Of a stretch of 64,000 bases of DNA, positions 1-10,229 are shown piece by piece. A program made the position numbers and the translations under genes. How positions within the stretch are numbered: position 1 is the first letter of the stretch; every line of letters begins with the position of its first letter. Origin of the DNA: Saccharum officinarum (Eukaryota; Streptophyta; Magnoliopsida; Poales; Poaceae); the NCBI GenBank assembly GCA_020631735.1, contig CM036221.1:12815381-12879380 (forward strand), written 5' to 3'. Under the pieces are notes generated by a model that was not told the origin of the DNA, did not search any database, and saw nothing but the letters and a program-made list of their open reading frames with translations.

Positions 1-3000
1 CTGTCTCCGCAAAGGCTGTGAAGTCTCTTTTTGAGTTTAATTTTTGTGAATTGCTCAAGCAGATGATAACTTATTACAGTTACTTGCACCATGATAGTGA
101 TAAGGTACTCTACTTCTTCTCCTTGTAGTACTTAGTGCAATTTTGTGGTCATGCGCCTGTGATTGAGGTGCCTTAACTCCCGCCTAACGTGCCAAGTTCC
201 ATGCGGGAATGTTAACATCATGTGTCACATATTTACTTTTAGAGAGCGCATGAAGGGCAGCCCTTTTACATTCAAGCCACCAGTAGACTTCTGTGATATC
301 ACAAGATAGTAGATATGTGGATGCCATCTACATGCATGTTATGAAGCATCTGCAAACATCTTGGTGAATCTCTTGACAGTTGACATTATTCAATTCCCAA
401 CTGCGCAGGTCCAGATTCTTGTGGAGCTCATTTACCACCTTATGCCACCTCTTGAAACCTCTGGTCAACATGCTAAACTAGTCACTGCAAAGAGGAAACT
501 CATTATGAGACAAAGTCGATACATGAACCAGCTTGCTAGCATTGTCGCCCTTATAGTACAGGTACGAGGTATCTTTTCAGGTCCCCTCTACGGGAGGACC
601 TCTGGGTGCCTGCAGAGTCCAGAATTTCTCTTGACATGTGCACTTCTTTTGTCCAATGTAGGTTGCAAAATCTGCTGCACTATCATCAATTTGCTACAGA
701 TGTGTTGTTGTCATTGGCAAGATTGTTGAATTAAGCACACCTAATTTCCTAATGGAGTTACAGAAGACTGTAAATCTCTCAAGGTAAAATTTCTACAAAA
801 TTTATTTTTTCCTTCTGTAAGATTTTGAGCTTTGAAATTTGCTGCCTTGTCACCATGCATGATGTTCATGTTTATCTCACGTCTTTGTATCAGCTTTCTT
901 AATTGTTTGTTGGCCCGGAAAAACCAACACATCTTATTCGAAACACTCAAGATTTCAAGGAACCTTTTGGAAAAAGACCAGCGCTTTTCCTTGGAGACCT
1001 TTACCAAGGAGGGTGTAAAGCATGCAATTGAGTATATAGTATCACAATCAAAAAACACCAGTCACCAGTCAGAAAGAAACAACAGCGTGAAAGAAAGTTG
1101 CCTTTGCTTTGACCTGGAATCTTCCTCGACTGTTGAGGCATGCAGCATTGAGAATGATGCTGTCATGGAACTAGCAGAAGAGATAAAGAAAAACTTCTTC
1201 TCGGTAAAACAGAGCAAAAAATCTCCACATAGGTTTGGATTTACTATCAAAAGTGTCAGGGACTTTTTTGCTAGGTTGAATGTATATGCCTTGACACACC
1301 CTGCTGAAAATCCTGATAGCTGCAAGCGGTTGTCTGATCTTTCAAGGAGATTATTATCAGATGAACTGCCAGTTACTTCCACTTTTGAGTTTGTGCAGAG
1401 TGGGTCTATCAAATGTTTTGCAGTTGATCTCTCAAACGGGGCATACAATGCAGACCTCAATGATGGACCTGTACTTGAGCAGCTTAGTAAGGTGCAGAGT
1501 CGGCTGCAGAAATTTGCTAATTTGGCTCTCACCCTCTCCAATGAAAGTTCAGCAAATCCACTTGGGATTTTGGTGGAGAAGCTGCTAGAAACTTTGCACA
1601 TGTGCTATGACAGTTTTCCTGTAATGCTATCTGATAAACAGATTTCACGAGAGAGCATGATGATTCCGCTGAGATATCCTGAGGCCCAGAAACCAACGTC
1701 ATTGGAATTAAAATTTCGGAGGTCGCAAAGGAGAGAGAATTACGCAACTACAATGGTGTTCTTAGTGTCGACCTTTTCTCAACACCAGATACCACTGAGC
1801 CAATTCTATTTCCTGAGGTCTTTCGAAGAACTGATCAGGAACCTACATCCAAGGTATTCATCAATACGCAGTTGCTCAAAATATAATTCCCTCAATGTTA
1901 ATGCAAAAAATGGGCTAATTCTCTTGAACTTGAATTATTCCCTTCTAAGTTTCTCTTGAAATTATCCCATACCAATGCAGTTTACATACATGCATATAAT
2001 CATATCCATTTAACAATTCCCACTTGTTTCTATGATTGCAGAATACCAATCAAGAGAAAGTAGCAAATGGGAGCAGAAAATCAGTAGAGTCCAAAAATGG
2101 TATACACCCTCCTCTCTTTAATGTTTCATTGCCTCTTGCTTTCCATATTCTGTTAGTCTTGCTTAAATAAAGTAACACCCGCATATCTTCCAGATGATGG
2201 AAACACATCCTCAAGACTGAGATTCTTGTACAATGGCGTGACACTCCAACCATCTGTTACATTTTTTGAGTCGATCCTTCGTCTGATGAACAAGGGACAA
2301 TCTAATCTCTTGATCGACCCATCTTTCTGGGAAGAAGAACACAACATAACCTATAGGAAAAGAAACAAAAGCAAGGAGATCTCTTCTCAGAGTTCCTACT
2401 ATACTCGGTTATCCGACGTGCAAGAAAACCTTCAACGCGCATGGTCAAAGGACCCTTTTTTCACTGCCATACTTCATGGCAAACTTCCTGGTGATCTGGA
2501 TGTGTCTGATCTGTCATACAATCTTTTATTCATGCTGAAAGTTCTTGAAGGGCTGAACCGTTTTTCATACCAACTGTTGATGGATGAACAGATAAACAAA
2601 TTTGCTGAAGGAACTCTACAAGATATCAATGATCTTGAGGTGGCAAGATATGCAGTTCCACAACATCATTTCGTCAGTAGCCTTCTCGTAAATAAGCTAG
2701 AGGTGCAAATGCAAGATGCCTTGTTTGAGGATGGCCTCATACTCTCATGGTGTGTCTATCTGGTTGAGACCTGCCCATTCCTGTTATCCTTCGACACACG
2801 GTGGAAGTACTTTTGCCTGACTGTGCATCGCTCATTCGTTCCGGACCAAGTTAACAGTTCTCCAGAACAGGTTCACAATATTTTGAACCAAGTTAATGGT
2901 CACTCGGACCAGGTTAAGAGTCCTCCACAAAGTAAAAAGTACAGGGTAGCCCGAAGTGCTATCCTTGAAGGTGCTGTATCAGTGATGACCAGTCATGGCC

Positions 3001-4620
3001 CAAGCAGTAGGATCATTGAGGTGGAGTTTGAAGGAGAGGTTGGGACTGGGCGAGGTCCATCATTTGAATTCTACACTACAGCTAGTCATGAACTTCAAAG
3101 GGCCGGGCTTGGAATGTGGAGAGGAGACAGTGGTGAACATGGATTCATTCATGCTCCTTTCGGACTATTTCCAAAGCCGTGGTCATCATCAGGCACTTCA
3201 TCACAAGGAGTTGATTTTACTAATATGCTACAAAAATTCAAGCTTTTAGGGAATCTTGTAGCGAGAGCAGTTCTGGATGGAAAGATCCTGGATATTCCAC
3301 TGTCTAAAGCATTTTACAAGGTCATGCTTGAGCAGGTAATTCTTTCAGCAATCACCATGCTATGACCCTTCTGATTCCAAATTTCTGATTCTGAACTTCT
3401 CCTTTGTTCTAATCACTATATTTTTTTTGTCTTAGGAGCTCGATATATATGACATCCCACTGTTTGATCCTGAGCTGGGCAAGACAGTAATAGAGTTTCA
3501 AGCGCTTGTTAGCAGGAAGAAATTTTTGGAAACCTCTTCCAGAGCATCTAACCCTAAGGCTGATTTGTCCTATAAAAACGTGAAATTGGAGGATTTGTGC
3601 CTTGACTTCACACTTCCTGGAAATCCTGAATATCAACTTGTTACTGGAGGCTCAGAGAAGTTGGTAACACTTGACAGTTTAGATGAATATGTATCTTTGG
3701 TTGTTGATGCAACACTGAAGAGCGGGATTGCCAAGCAGATCGAGGCTTTCAAGTCTGGAATTAATGAGGTCTGTTTCTCATGGAATAGACCTAAATGAGT
3801 TTCTCTCTCCTATGCAAACAGCAAATACTAATTTAGGTCTACCACTTGCAGGTTTTTGCTCTTAAGGCCCTCAAAATGTTTACAGAGGAGGAAATGGAAC
3901 GCATACTATGTGGTGAACAGGATGCTTGGGCCGTGCGTGTCTTTCTGTACTCCCAAAGTCTTGTGCAAACAGGATCCTTTCATTGTTCTAATTGTGTTTA
4001 CCTTTTGCAGTTAAAGAACCTTGAGGATCACATGGAGTTTGAGCATGGCTACGACATGAGCAGTCAAGCGATTATTATTGTAAGTAGTATGCCTATCAGA
4101 CTTTGTATTCCTTGAACTCTAACCAACTAATTAAGAGCTCAACTGTAACAACTTGCAGTTCCTGGAGATATTGCGAGAGTTTGGAAGAGAGGATCAGCGG
4201 GCTTTCATACAATTCAGTACTGGAGCCCCTCAGCTCCCGCTTGGCGGCCTAGCTTCGCTTGATCCCAAGCTCACTGTTGTACGCAAGGTTTGTCAGCCTA
4301 GCAAATTATACCACTAGGGCACAAACCTATTCTTTTGATGAATACTTATCTGCCATGCATCTTGCTTGACAGCAATGTGATGGCAATGTAGACGACGAAT
4401 TGCCAAGTGTCAATACCTGCCGGCACTTTATCAAGCTCCCTCCTTACTCCTCGAAGGTACCACAAAAATCATATCAGTTTAGTAATCTGTTTTATTTTCG
4501 TGAAGATGAAAAACTGAGACTTATTTATCGTTGGTATCTGTTTCTTGATCGCAGGAGATAATGAGAACGAAACTCAAATATGCCATTACAGAGGGTCTAG
4601 GCTCCTTCCACTTATCATGA
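1..4620 (+). pseudogene. 3' part of UPL3/UPL4-type HECT ubiquitin ligase, copy 1, frameshifted
   Basis: This stretch matches exons 5 (partial) to 16 of the complete gene at 10230-16731. Exons by alignment: 1-104, 409-561, 662-783, 894-1853, 2042-2099, 2194-3335, 3436-3768, 3852-3932, 4011-4079, 4159-4287, 4373-4456 and 4555-4620, ending at the same TGA. It begins in mid-exon because the window begins there. The large exon has three A where the complete copy has four (about 1727-1729), so the frame is lost just after the codons for RRSQ and the rest, including the HECT domain, is out of frame. Apart from that, only scattered single-base differences are visible over about 4.6 kb. It may be a young broken duplicate, or a duplicated contig end with a homopolymer error; I favour the second because of the adjoining gap. 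Confidence 0.85.
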
Positions 4621-5628
4621 TAACAAGACAGAAGTGCACAGGATGATGGAAGAACAATGTACATTATATAAGGGGTAGATAGCAACTGATTGTTGGTGAT
4701 TTATTAGAAAGAATCACACGACAGATCTAGACTTGATGTGAATAGCCATTAGACCTCTCAATATTCTGATTTAGTTTTTTTTTGAACGAAAATTTATCTA
4801 TTTTTCTTGTTGGGGATCAGATTAGTTGCTAGAGACGTAGCTCAAGTTTTCTCCCCTCGTATGTACTTGTGTATGTATATAACTACTGCGTCGAACGCCC
4901 TTCTTTTGCTATTTAATGATTATTGTCAAAGAATATGCAAACTAATTTCTTCTGAATCTCAGCGATAATATTTGTTGTCTAGTAACATGAATTTGTGATG
5001 GATAGCACTCACTGCCTGGTGTATGAAACCTGCATGATAACAAGGATGTAAATTTTGCTAGATTTCAGACACGAAATAAAGATTTGTTGCATCTTGACAA
5101 GACATTCTACTAATCTAGTAACAGAAAGATCTGCTGGTGGCATCAAAATTCAATAAGAGGCCAAACCATTAAGTCTAGATGCATCATATATAACCATAAC
5201 CTTATAAAAGCATAAAACATCACCACTCAGATGTTCTACATCATCAACAGCATATGAATTTAAATGTCACCGTGTGTAGACGACAGCCAAAAAGGATATA
5301 GTAAGTATATATATATATATATATATATAAGCGACCAATTCACTGCTTGGCCTATATGAAACAACAGAAGTTCAACTTGATGGACTACTTTCTAAGGTTC
5401 CTATCCAAAAAAATCTCCTCTCACAAAAGTTCGAAGCATGGAAGAACGAGCAACCTCTTCACTGTCTTCTCGTCTCCATCACCTGAAAGAAAAACATGAT
5501 TTGTAACTACTAAGTACTAACCAAAGTAAAGACAAGAGCACATGAACAGCTAATGAAGCTACATTCTCATATAACACAAAAGAATAAGAAATTACCATGA
5601 TAGTAAGTACGCGAACCGATCGAAGTAG
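4621..5628. other. Space between convergent UPL and PWWP genes, copy 1
   Basis: No gene seen. It should hold the two 3' UTRs, since UPL ends at 4620 on plus and PWWP ends at 5629 on minus. A TA microsatellite lies at 5306-5329, a few units longer than at 17416-17436. On the minus strand a possible 3'-UTR intron (donor in ATGGTAATTTC, acceptor in TTTCTTTCAG) lies just below the PWWP stop, as in copy 2. Confidence 0.6.
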
Positions 5629-6759
5629 CTACTGAAGAGCTTCAACAGGTGAGGTGTCCGTCGGCATGCTCTGTGGCTGTGGAGGATCAACTGGTGCGGC
5701 TGGAAGCGACGAGGTGACACGGAAGCTGACCAGGGACGCCCTGATGGAGCCGATCTTGGCGGTGCCCGAGAACGCCTTGTTAGCACGCGCGCCGTTCTTG
5801 AAGATCACCAGAGCAGTAGAGTTCTCTGCCCGGCATCCTCTGACACCAGGCCCGAACCGGCTGAAGATCATGGTCAGGTACGCGCCGAAGGCACAGCGCT
5901 CGCGCTGCTGAAGTTGAGCACGAGCCCAGCTTCGTGATCGCCATTGTTCTTGCTCACTGGAGGAAGCTGCTCATCTGCAGCTATTGCACACCTTGCAATG
6001 TCTGGCACCGGCAGTGCCGGAGGTGGAGGAGGACAGGAGTTGCCGTTGGCCCTGAGGATCACCGGCGAGAGCGACATCTGCTGCGCGGCACGGCTCATGA
6101 GCTTCCCGATCTTGGTGGACATCTGCTGGACCGGTGTGGGCAGCGGGAGATCCTCCTGTTCCAGGGCTTCGTAGTCGCCGGTGTCACAGGCGGCGTTCCC
6201 TTTCGCCGCGCTGCGGCTGCTCCTGGTCACCCTCCGTTTGGCAGAACCGTCACCGCCGCCTCCTGCGGTCGACGACCTCCTCCGCTTGGCTGTCGCAGAG
6301 ACACCACCGATGCCGTGGACGACCGTGTACTCGGGAAGGCCCTCGAGCCCCTCCACCGGCCGAGCGCCTCGAGCTGCGCCGCGGCGACGGTGAGATCGAC
6401 CCTGTCGGCCCCGGCGCGCGGGTTGGTGGCGAGCGCAGAGACGTACCCGATGAGCGCCTCGCCCTGGAGCGCGCCCCTGGCGAAGGCCGCGTCCACGGGC
6501 GCCCGTACGCGCCGTCACGGACGCCGGCGTTGTCGATCACCTGCCTTGGCGCCGGCGCCGCAGTCGCAGCAGCACGAGAGGCCGGCGCCACGCGGCGCGC
6601 GACCTCGGCCAGCGCGGCGTCCACGGCGGCGGCGACGGGGGCCATGGCGGCGAGGTGCGGGGAACCCGGCCGCGGAACGGGAGGAGCGCCGCGGCGTCGT
6701 TCCACGCGAACGTCTTGTCCCAGAAGTAGGCGACGAGGACGGCTTCGCGCGGCCTGCGA
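5629..6759 (-). pseudogene. PWWP-domain gene, copy 1, broken and cut by the gap
   Basis: This matches the C-terminal two thirds of the intact minus-strand gene at 17736-19220. The frame is broken repeatedly: differences near 5830-5850, a missing base in the CAGGTACGCG stretch near 5880, and several one- or two-base changes in GC runs between 6340 and 6680. The N-terminal part with the PWWP domain is absent because sequence stops at the N gap. The indels are in homopolymers or GC-rich runs and get denser towards the gap, which looks more like low-quality contig-end sequence than natural decay. If real, it is a non-functional duplicate. Confidence 0.85.
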
Positions 6760-6859
6760 NNNNNNNNNNNNNNNNNNNNNNNNNNNNNNNNNNNNNNNNN
6801 NNNNNNNNNNNNNNNNNNNNNNNNNNNNNNNNNNNNNNNNNNNNNNNNNNNNNNNNNNN
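6760..6859. other. Assembly gap, 100 N
   Basis: Exactly 100 N, the usual placeholder for a gap of unknown size. The left flank stops inside the PWWP gene. The right flank is unrelated sequence leading into the promoter side of the complete UPL gene. Confidence 0.99.
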
Positions 6860-8220
6860 AACCATGTGTCACCACTCTTCTCATTAGGTTTTGGTTAGGT
6901 TAAGTGACAGTTTGTGCTCGTTACTGTTGGTGATCGGCGACACATAGACGGTTGTGATGTTGAGGAGCTTTTGGTGATCTCTCGGTGCAACTGTGAGAGA
7001 CCCAAGTTGTTGTTGCATAGTGATTTGTTATTCCGAAGTGGAGAAGGATCAACCACTAGAGAGCAATTGATCCTTGTGCGGATTAAGGTGGGTGGTACCT
7101 TTATGCGGGTGCTCCAACGAGAACTAGTGGGGAGTACGAATTTTTCGATGCCTTAGGAAAACATCATCATGTCCCTTTCTTTTTTTCCATTGCACATTTA
7201 TTTCTTGTAGTGTACTTTCTTAGAATTGCTATGCTATTATAGGGTTGAAACTCATGGTGCAAAACTTTAGTGCGATTAAGACTAGAACACATTTTTAGGC
7301 ACATGGATGAATTTGGTTAAGTGATATGTTTAAATTTTGTGATAATTTTTTATTAGCTCAATTCATCCTCACTCTTGGATATCTCAATCCTTTCAAATAT
7401 ATCTAATTATAGTAAGATATCAGAAACATATATTTTCTAAACTAACGGTGGATGGTCACTTCAGAGTAGCATATAGCAAAGTCCTACCCCTACACACACA
7501 AGAGATGCTCGTACATTAAGCAGCACGTCCTATATACACACGGTTGACACACACATGTGATGCTCAGAATCTACATATACATTGTGTTCGTGCATACATG
7601 AGAGCGCACCTAATTTGTGTACCGAATACTAGACAAAAGAAATAATGTACCATGGAGCATGAATACATGATGTATAGAATATTTTCATAGTGTTTGCGTG
7701 AGCTCGTCTTAGCCTATTGATTTTCTTTGCTGTGTTCCCTTTAGTTCATCTGAATTCTTTTGGCCGTGTGTTGCGTTAGCTTATCTGAAATATGAATCCT
7801 TCTGGCTGTTGTCCAATGGTTCATGACTCCGTGTACTCATAGTGCCATAGTGGTTACCTCGTCATTGAGTAAGACTGTAAAAACCATTATAAAGCTGTAA
7901 ATAAAACAGTAAAATGTGTTTATATGAAGCACTTTGTCGATCAAATGACTTTAAACGCTACATAAAAAAAAGCACAACTACTATCTACAATATATAGTTC
8001 ATATAACAAAAAAAAAAGGTGAGCTTCCGTGGTTGTATATAGTAGTAGACTTGTAGTGCATCCAGGTGTAAGGTCGCATCGCATTATACTGTGTTCCGCT
8101 ACTCTTGCGGCATCTGTTTGTTTGTTGTTTTGCTCTTATGAATTTTGGGCCGTCAGATTTTAATCCAACGACTTGCAACCATCCATCGGAACTGAACCCT
8201 GAAAAGGCTGAAACCCACCA
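6860..8220. other. Intergenic, possible LTR-retrotransposon remnant, no gene seen
   Basis: AT-rich after about 7150, with no convincing coding region. The stretch around 7090-7160 (GGGTGCTCCAACGAGAACTA) resembles text I associate with LTRs of grass retrotransposons, followed by a typical T-rich tail. I could not find two ends or a target duplication, so this is a weak call. Confidence 0.35.
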
Positions 8221-8229
8221 TTTTCCAAA

Positions 8230-9318
8230 GGCAAATTTTGCTGAGGGACATTGGAAAAACGTGTAATTGGCTGGCACACACCGCCAAATGAAGAATTTGT
8301 CCAAAGACATTGCAAATTCGTGGTTGTTTGCTTAGACACACCGCACCGATTATTTTATTCATTTCTCAGTTTTGGAGAGAGAAGGTGGGGAAAATATCTA
8401 AACTGTCCTCGTCTTCAACCTTTGGCTATGCACTGAATTTTGCCGTGGCACACCGCCGCCTCGTAAGGAGCCGGAGCAGCAGCTGGTCGAGGCTGCTCCT
8501 GCGATGAGCGGAGCTCGGCGGCGGTGGAGGCACGACGAGGTCGAAGGCGAGGCATCCAGCTCAGATTGGCGCAGAAGGGAGGATGGGTGCCCGCGACGTG
8601 CTCTGCGGTGTCAACAGAAGAAACGGGGAGGTTTTTGTTGTTGTGTGTGCGGAGATCGGTGAACTCTGGCGAGCTCCCTGTCCAGCATGGCTGAGGGTGC
8701 TGCCACCAAGGTCGGCGCGGCTAGGGGCAGCACGGCCACCCAGACCAACGCGGCTGGGGGCGGTGGTGCGGCCACCCATGCCAACGCAGCTGGGGGCGCA
8801 GTGGTGCGGCCACCTAGCTGGGGCACGCGCGTGGCCACCCATGCCGGTGTGGCTGGGGGCGCGGTGGTGCGGCCACCTAGCTGGGGCTCGGCGCGGCCAC
8901 CCAGTCGGCGTGGTTCCAAGGAGGAAGAACGTCCATGGCCGACTCTGCCAAGGAGGAAGAAAGTCCATTTGCGGAAAGCCCCCTCCTCTTTCTATCTATT
9001 TCACTGCTCATTGAGTCTATCAAATCATCCCAATGACCCCCTATAAATATTTATATATTTCAATAAAGTCCGAGCCAGGCACCTTTGCACCATTGTGTGT
9101 TGCGGCAAATATTAGTGAAGAGCAGAACGTTGAAGACAGGGGCAGTTTGGACATTTCCCCCACCTTCTCTCTCCAAAACTAAGAAATGAATAAAATAATC
9201 GCTGCAGTGTGTCTGGGCAAACAACCATAAATTTGCGGTGTCTTTGGACAAATTCTCCGTTTGGCGGTGTGTGCCGACCAATTACGCATTTTTCCAGTGT
9301 CCCTCAGCAAAATTTGCC
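8230..9318. mobile_element. Non-autonomous Mutator-like element, possibly a Pack-MULE
   Basis: The element begins GGCAAATTTTGCTGAGGGAC and ends with the matching reverse complement. The terminal inverted repeats are about 205 bp each (8230-8435 and about 9115-9318) and close to 90 percent alike by eye. A perfect 9-bp target duplication, TTTTCCAAA, flanks it at 8221-8229 and 9319-9327. Long TIRs with a 9-bp duplication are the mark of MULEs. The interior (about 8440-9040) is strikingly GC-rich and includes two to three copies of a roughly 60-bp unit near 8720-8900 (GTGGTGCGGCCACCTAGCTG). No transposase is visible. The GC-rich interior could be captured host gene sequence, but I recognise no parent gene. 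It sits about 0.9 kb upstream of the UPL start codon. Confidence 0.88.
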
Positions 9319-9948
9319 TTTTCCAAACTACAGCGTCAACGCCGCGGGCCGCCGGCTTACACGCCGCGCGGCGCCACGGCCCGCGCTGGCGAGTCCTCCT
9401 GGGACGGCGAATCGATGCAGCCGCCTCGGGCGACTTCCTGCGGCGCAGCGCTCGGCAAATCGGCAACCGGCAAGCCGCAGGCCTCGCACCCGTGTCGCGG
9501 GAGCGGGACCGCGAGGCAGCACGTCGTCGGCAAATCGGCGTGGGCGCGCCGTCGGCGACCGTCCTAGGTGCGGTGCCGCGGTCCCCTCTTCGTCTCTTGT
9601 CGACGTTCCCCTGGCGCGGTGAGCGGTGGGGCTGTTTCAGTCCACACAAAAATACCCCTCTCCTCTCGCAGCGCGTGGCCCGCCGCCGCGGCCCCCGCGC
9701 GCTGACGTGGCACGTGCCCGCACGGACTCGGCCGCGCGCGCGTGAGCCAGTCGGATACGGATCCGTGCGACGAGACGAGCCACCCGCAGGCAGAGTCGGA
9801 GGCGTCACGGACTCCCGTGCCGGGCCGGGCCGGGCCGTGGCGTCTGCCCTGCCCTCCCCTGTCCGGGGCCTCTCGGACGGGGGGTCCCATGCATGCACCG
9901 CGCCGCATCGGAGTCCGGGTCCGCCGCCCTGCCCCCTCGCCGCCGCGA

Positions 9949-9954
9949 TATAAG
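9949..9954 (+). promoter_or_regulatory. Possible TATA box of the UPL gene
   Basis: TATAAG lies in an otherwise very GC-rich region about 280 bases upstream of the ATG at 10230. Position and context suit a core promoter with a leader of about 250 bases, but no transcript evidence is available. Confidence 0.45.
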
Positions 9955-10229
9955 CCTTGGACCTCGCCCTCGCCGCTCTACCGTACGAGACCTACCGCAT
10001 CACCAACTAACCAACGGCACGAGTCCGCGGCACACGCGCGAGCCGACGAACGATCGCACCGACCCACGCGCACCGACTGATCGGCCACGCGCGCCCTAGC
10101 TCCAGCCGCAGCCGCCATCGCGCGGGTAGGCACATGCGACCTGCTGCCGCCGTGCCGTGCCGCCGCTAGCTACTCTACTAGCGTAGTAGTCCCGATCCTA
10201 CCCAGGAGCGCGCGCGCGTCCGTCTCGCC

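Larger units (their letters stand above)
1..6759. repeat. Near-identical duplicate of 12111-18867 (copy 1)
   Basis: Position n here corresponds to n+12110 at first, to n+12111 after the one-base deletion near 1728, and to about n+12107 after the TA-repeat length difference near 5306-5329. Introns and intergenic sequence match as well as exons do, so the event is recent or artificial. The match stops exactly at the N gap. The complete copy continues 5' of exon 5 from 10230. Confidence 0.93.

Noticed and set aside
5934..6898. Plus-strand open frames crossing the N gap
   Set aside because: They are shadows of PWWP copy 1 and are joined artificially through unknown bases.
8561..9046. Open frames inside the MULE
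   Set aside because: Low-complexity repeats in a GC-rich interior, open on both strands, with no domain. Treated as cargo of unknown origin.
9179..9953. Open frames on both strands upstream of the UPL gene
   Set aside because: GC-rich promoter and leader DNA. Arginine- and proline-rich translations without a family.
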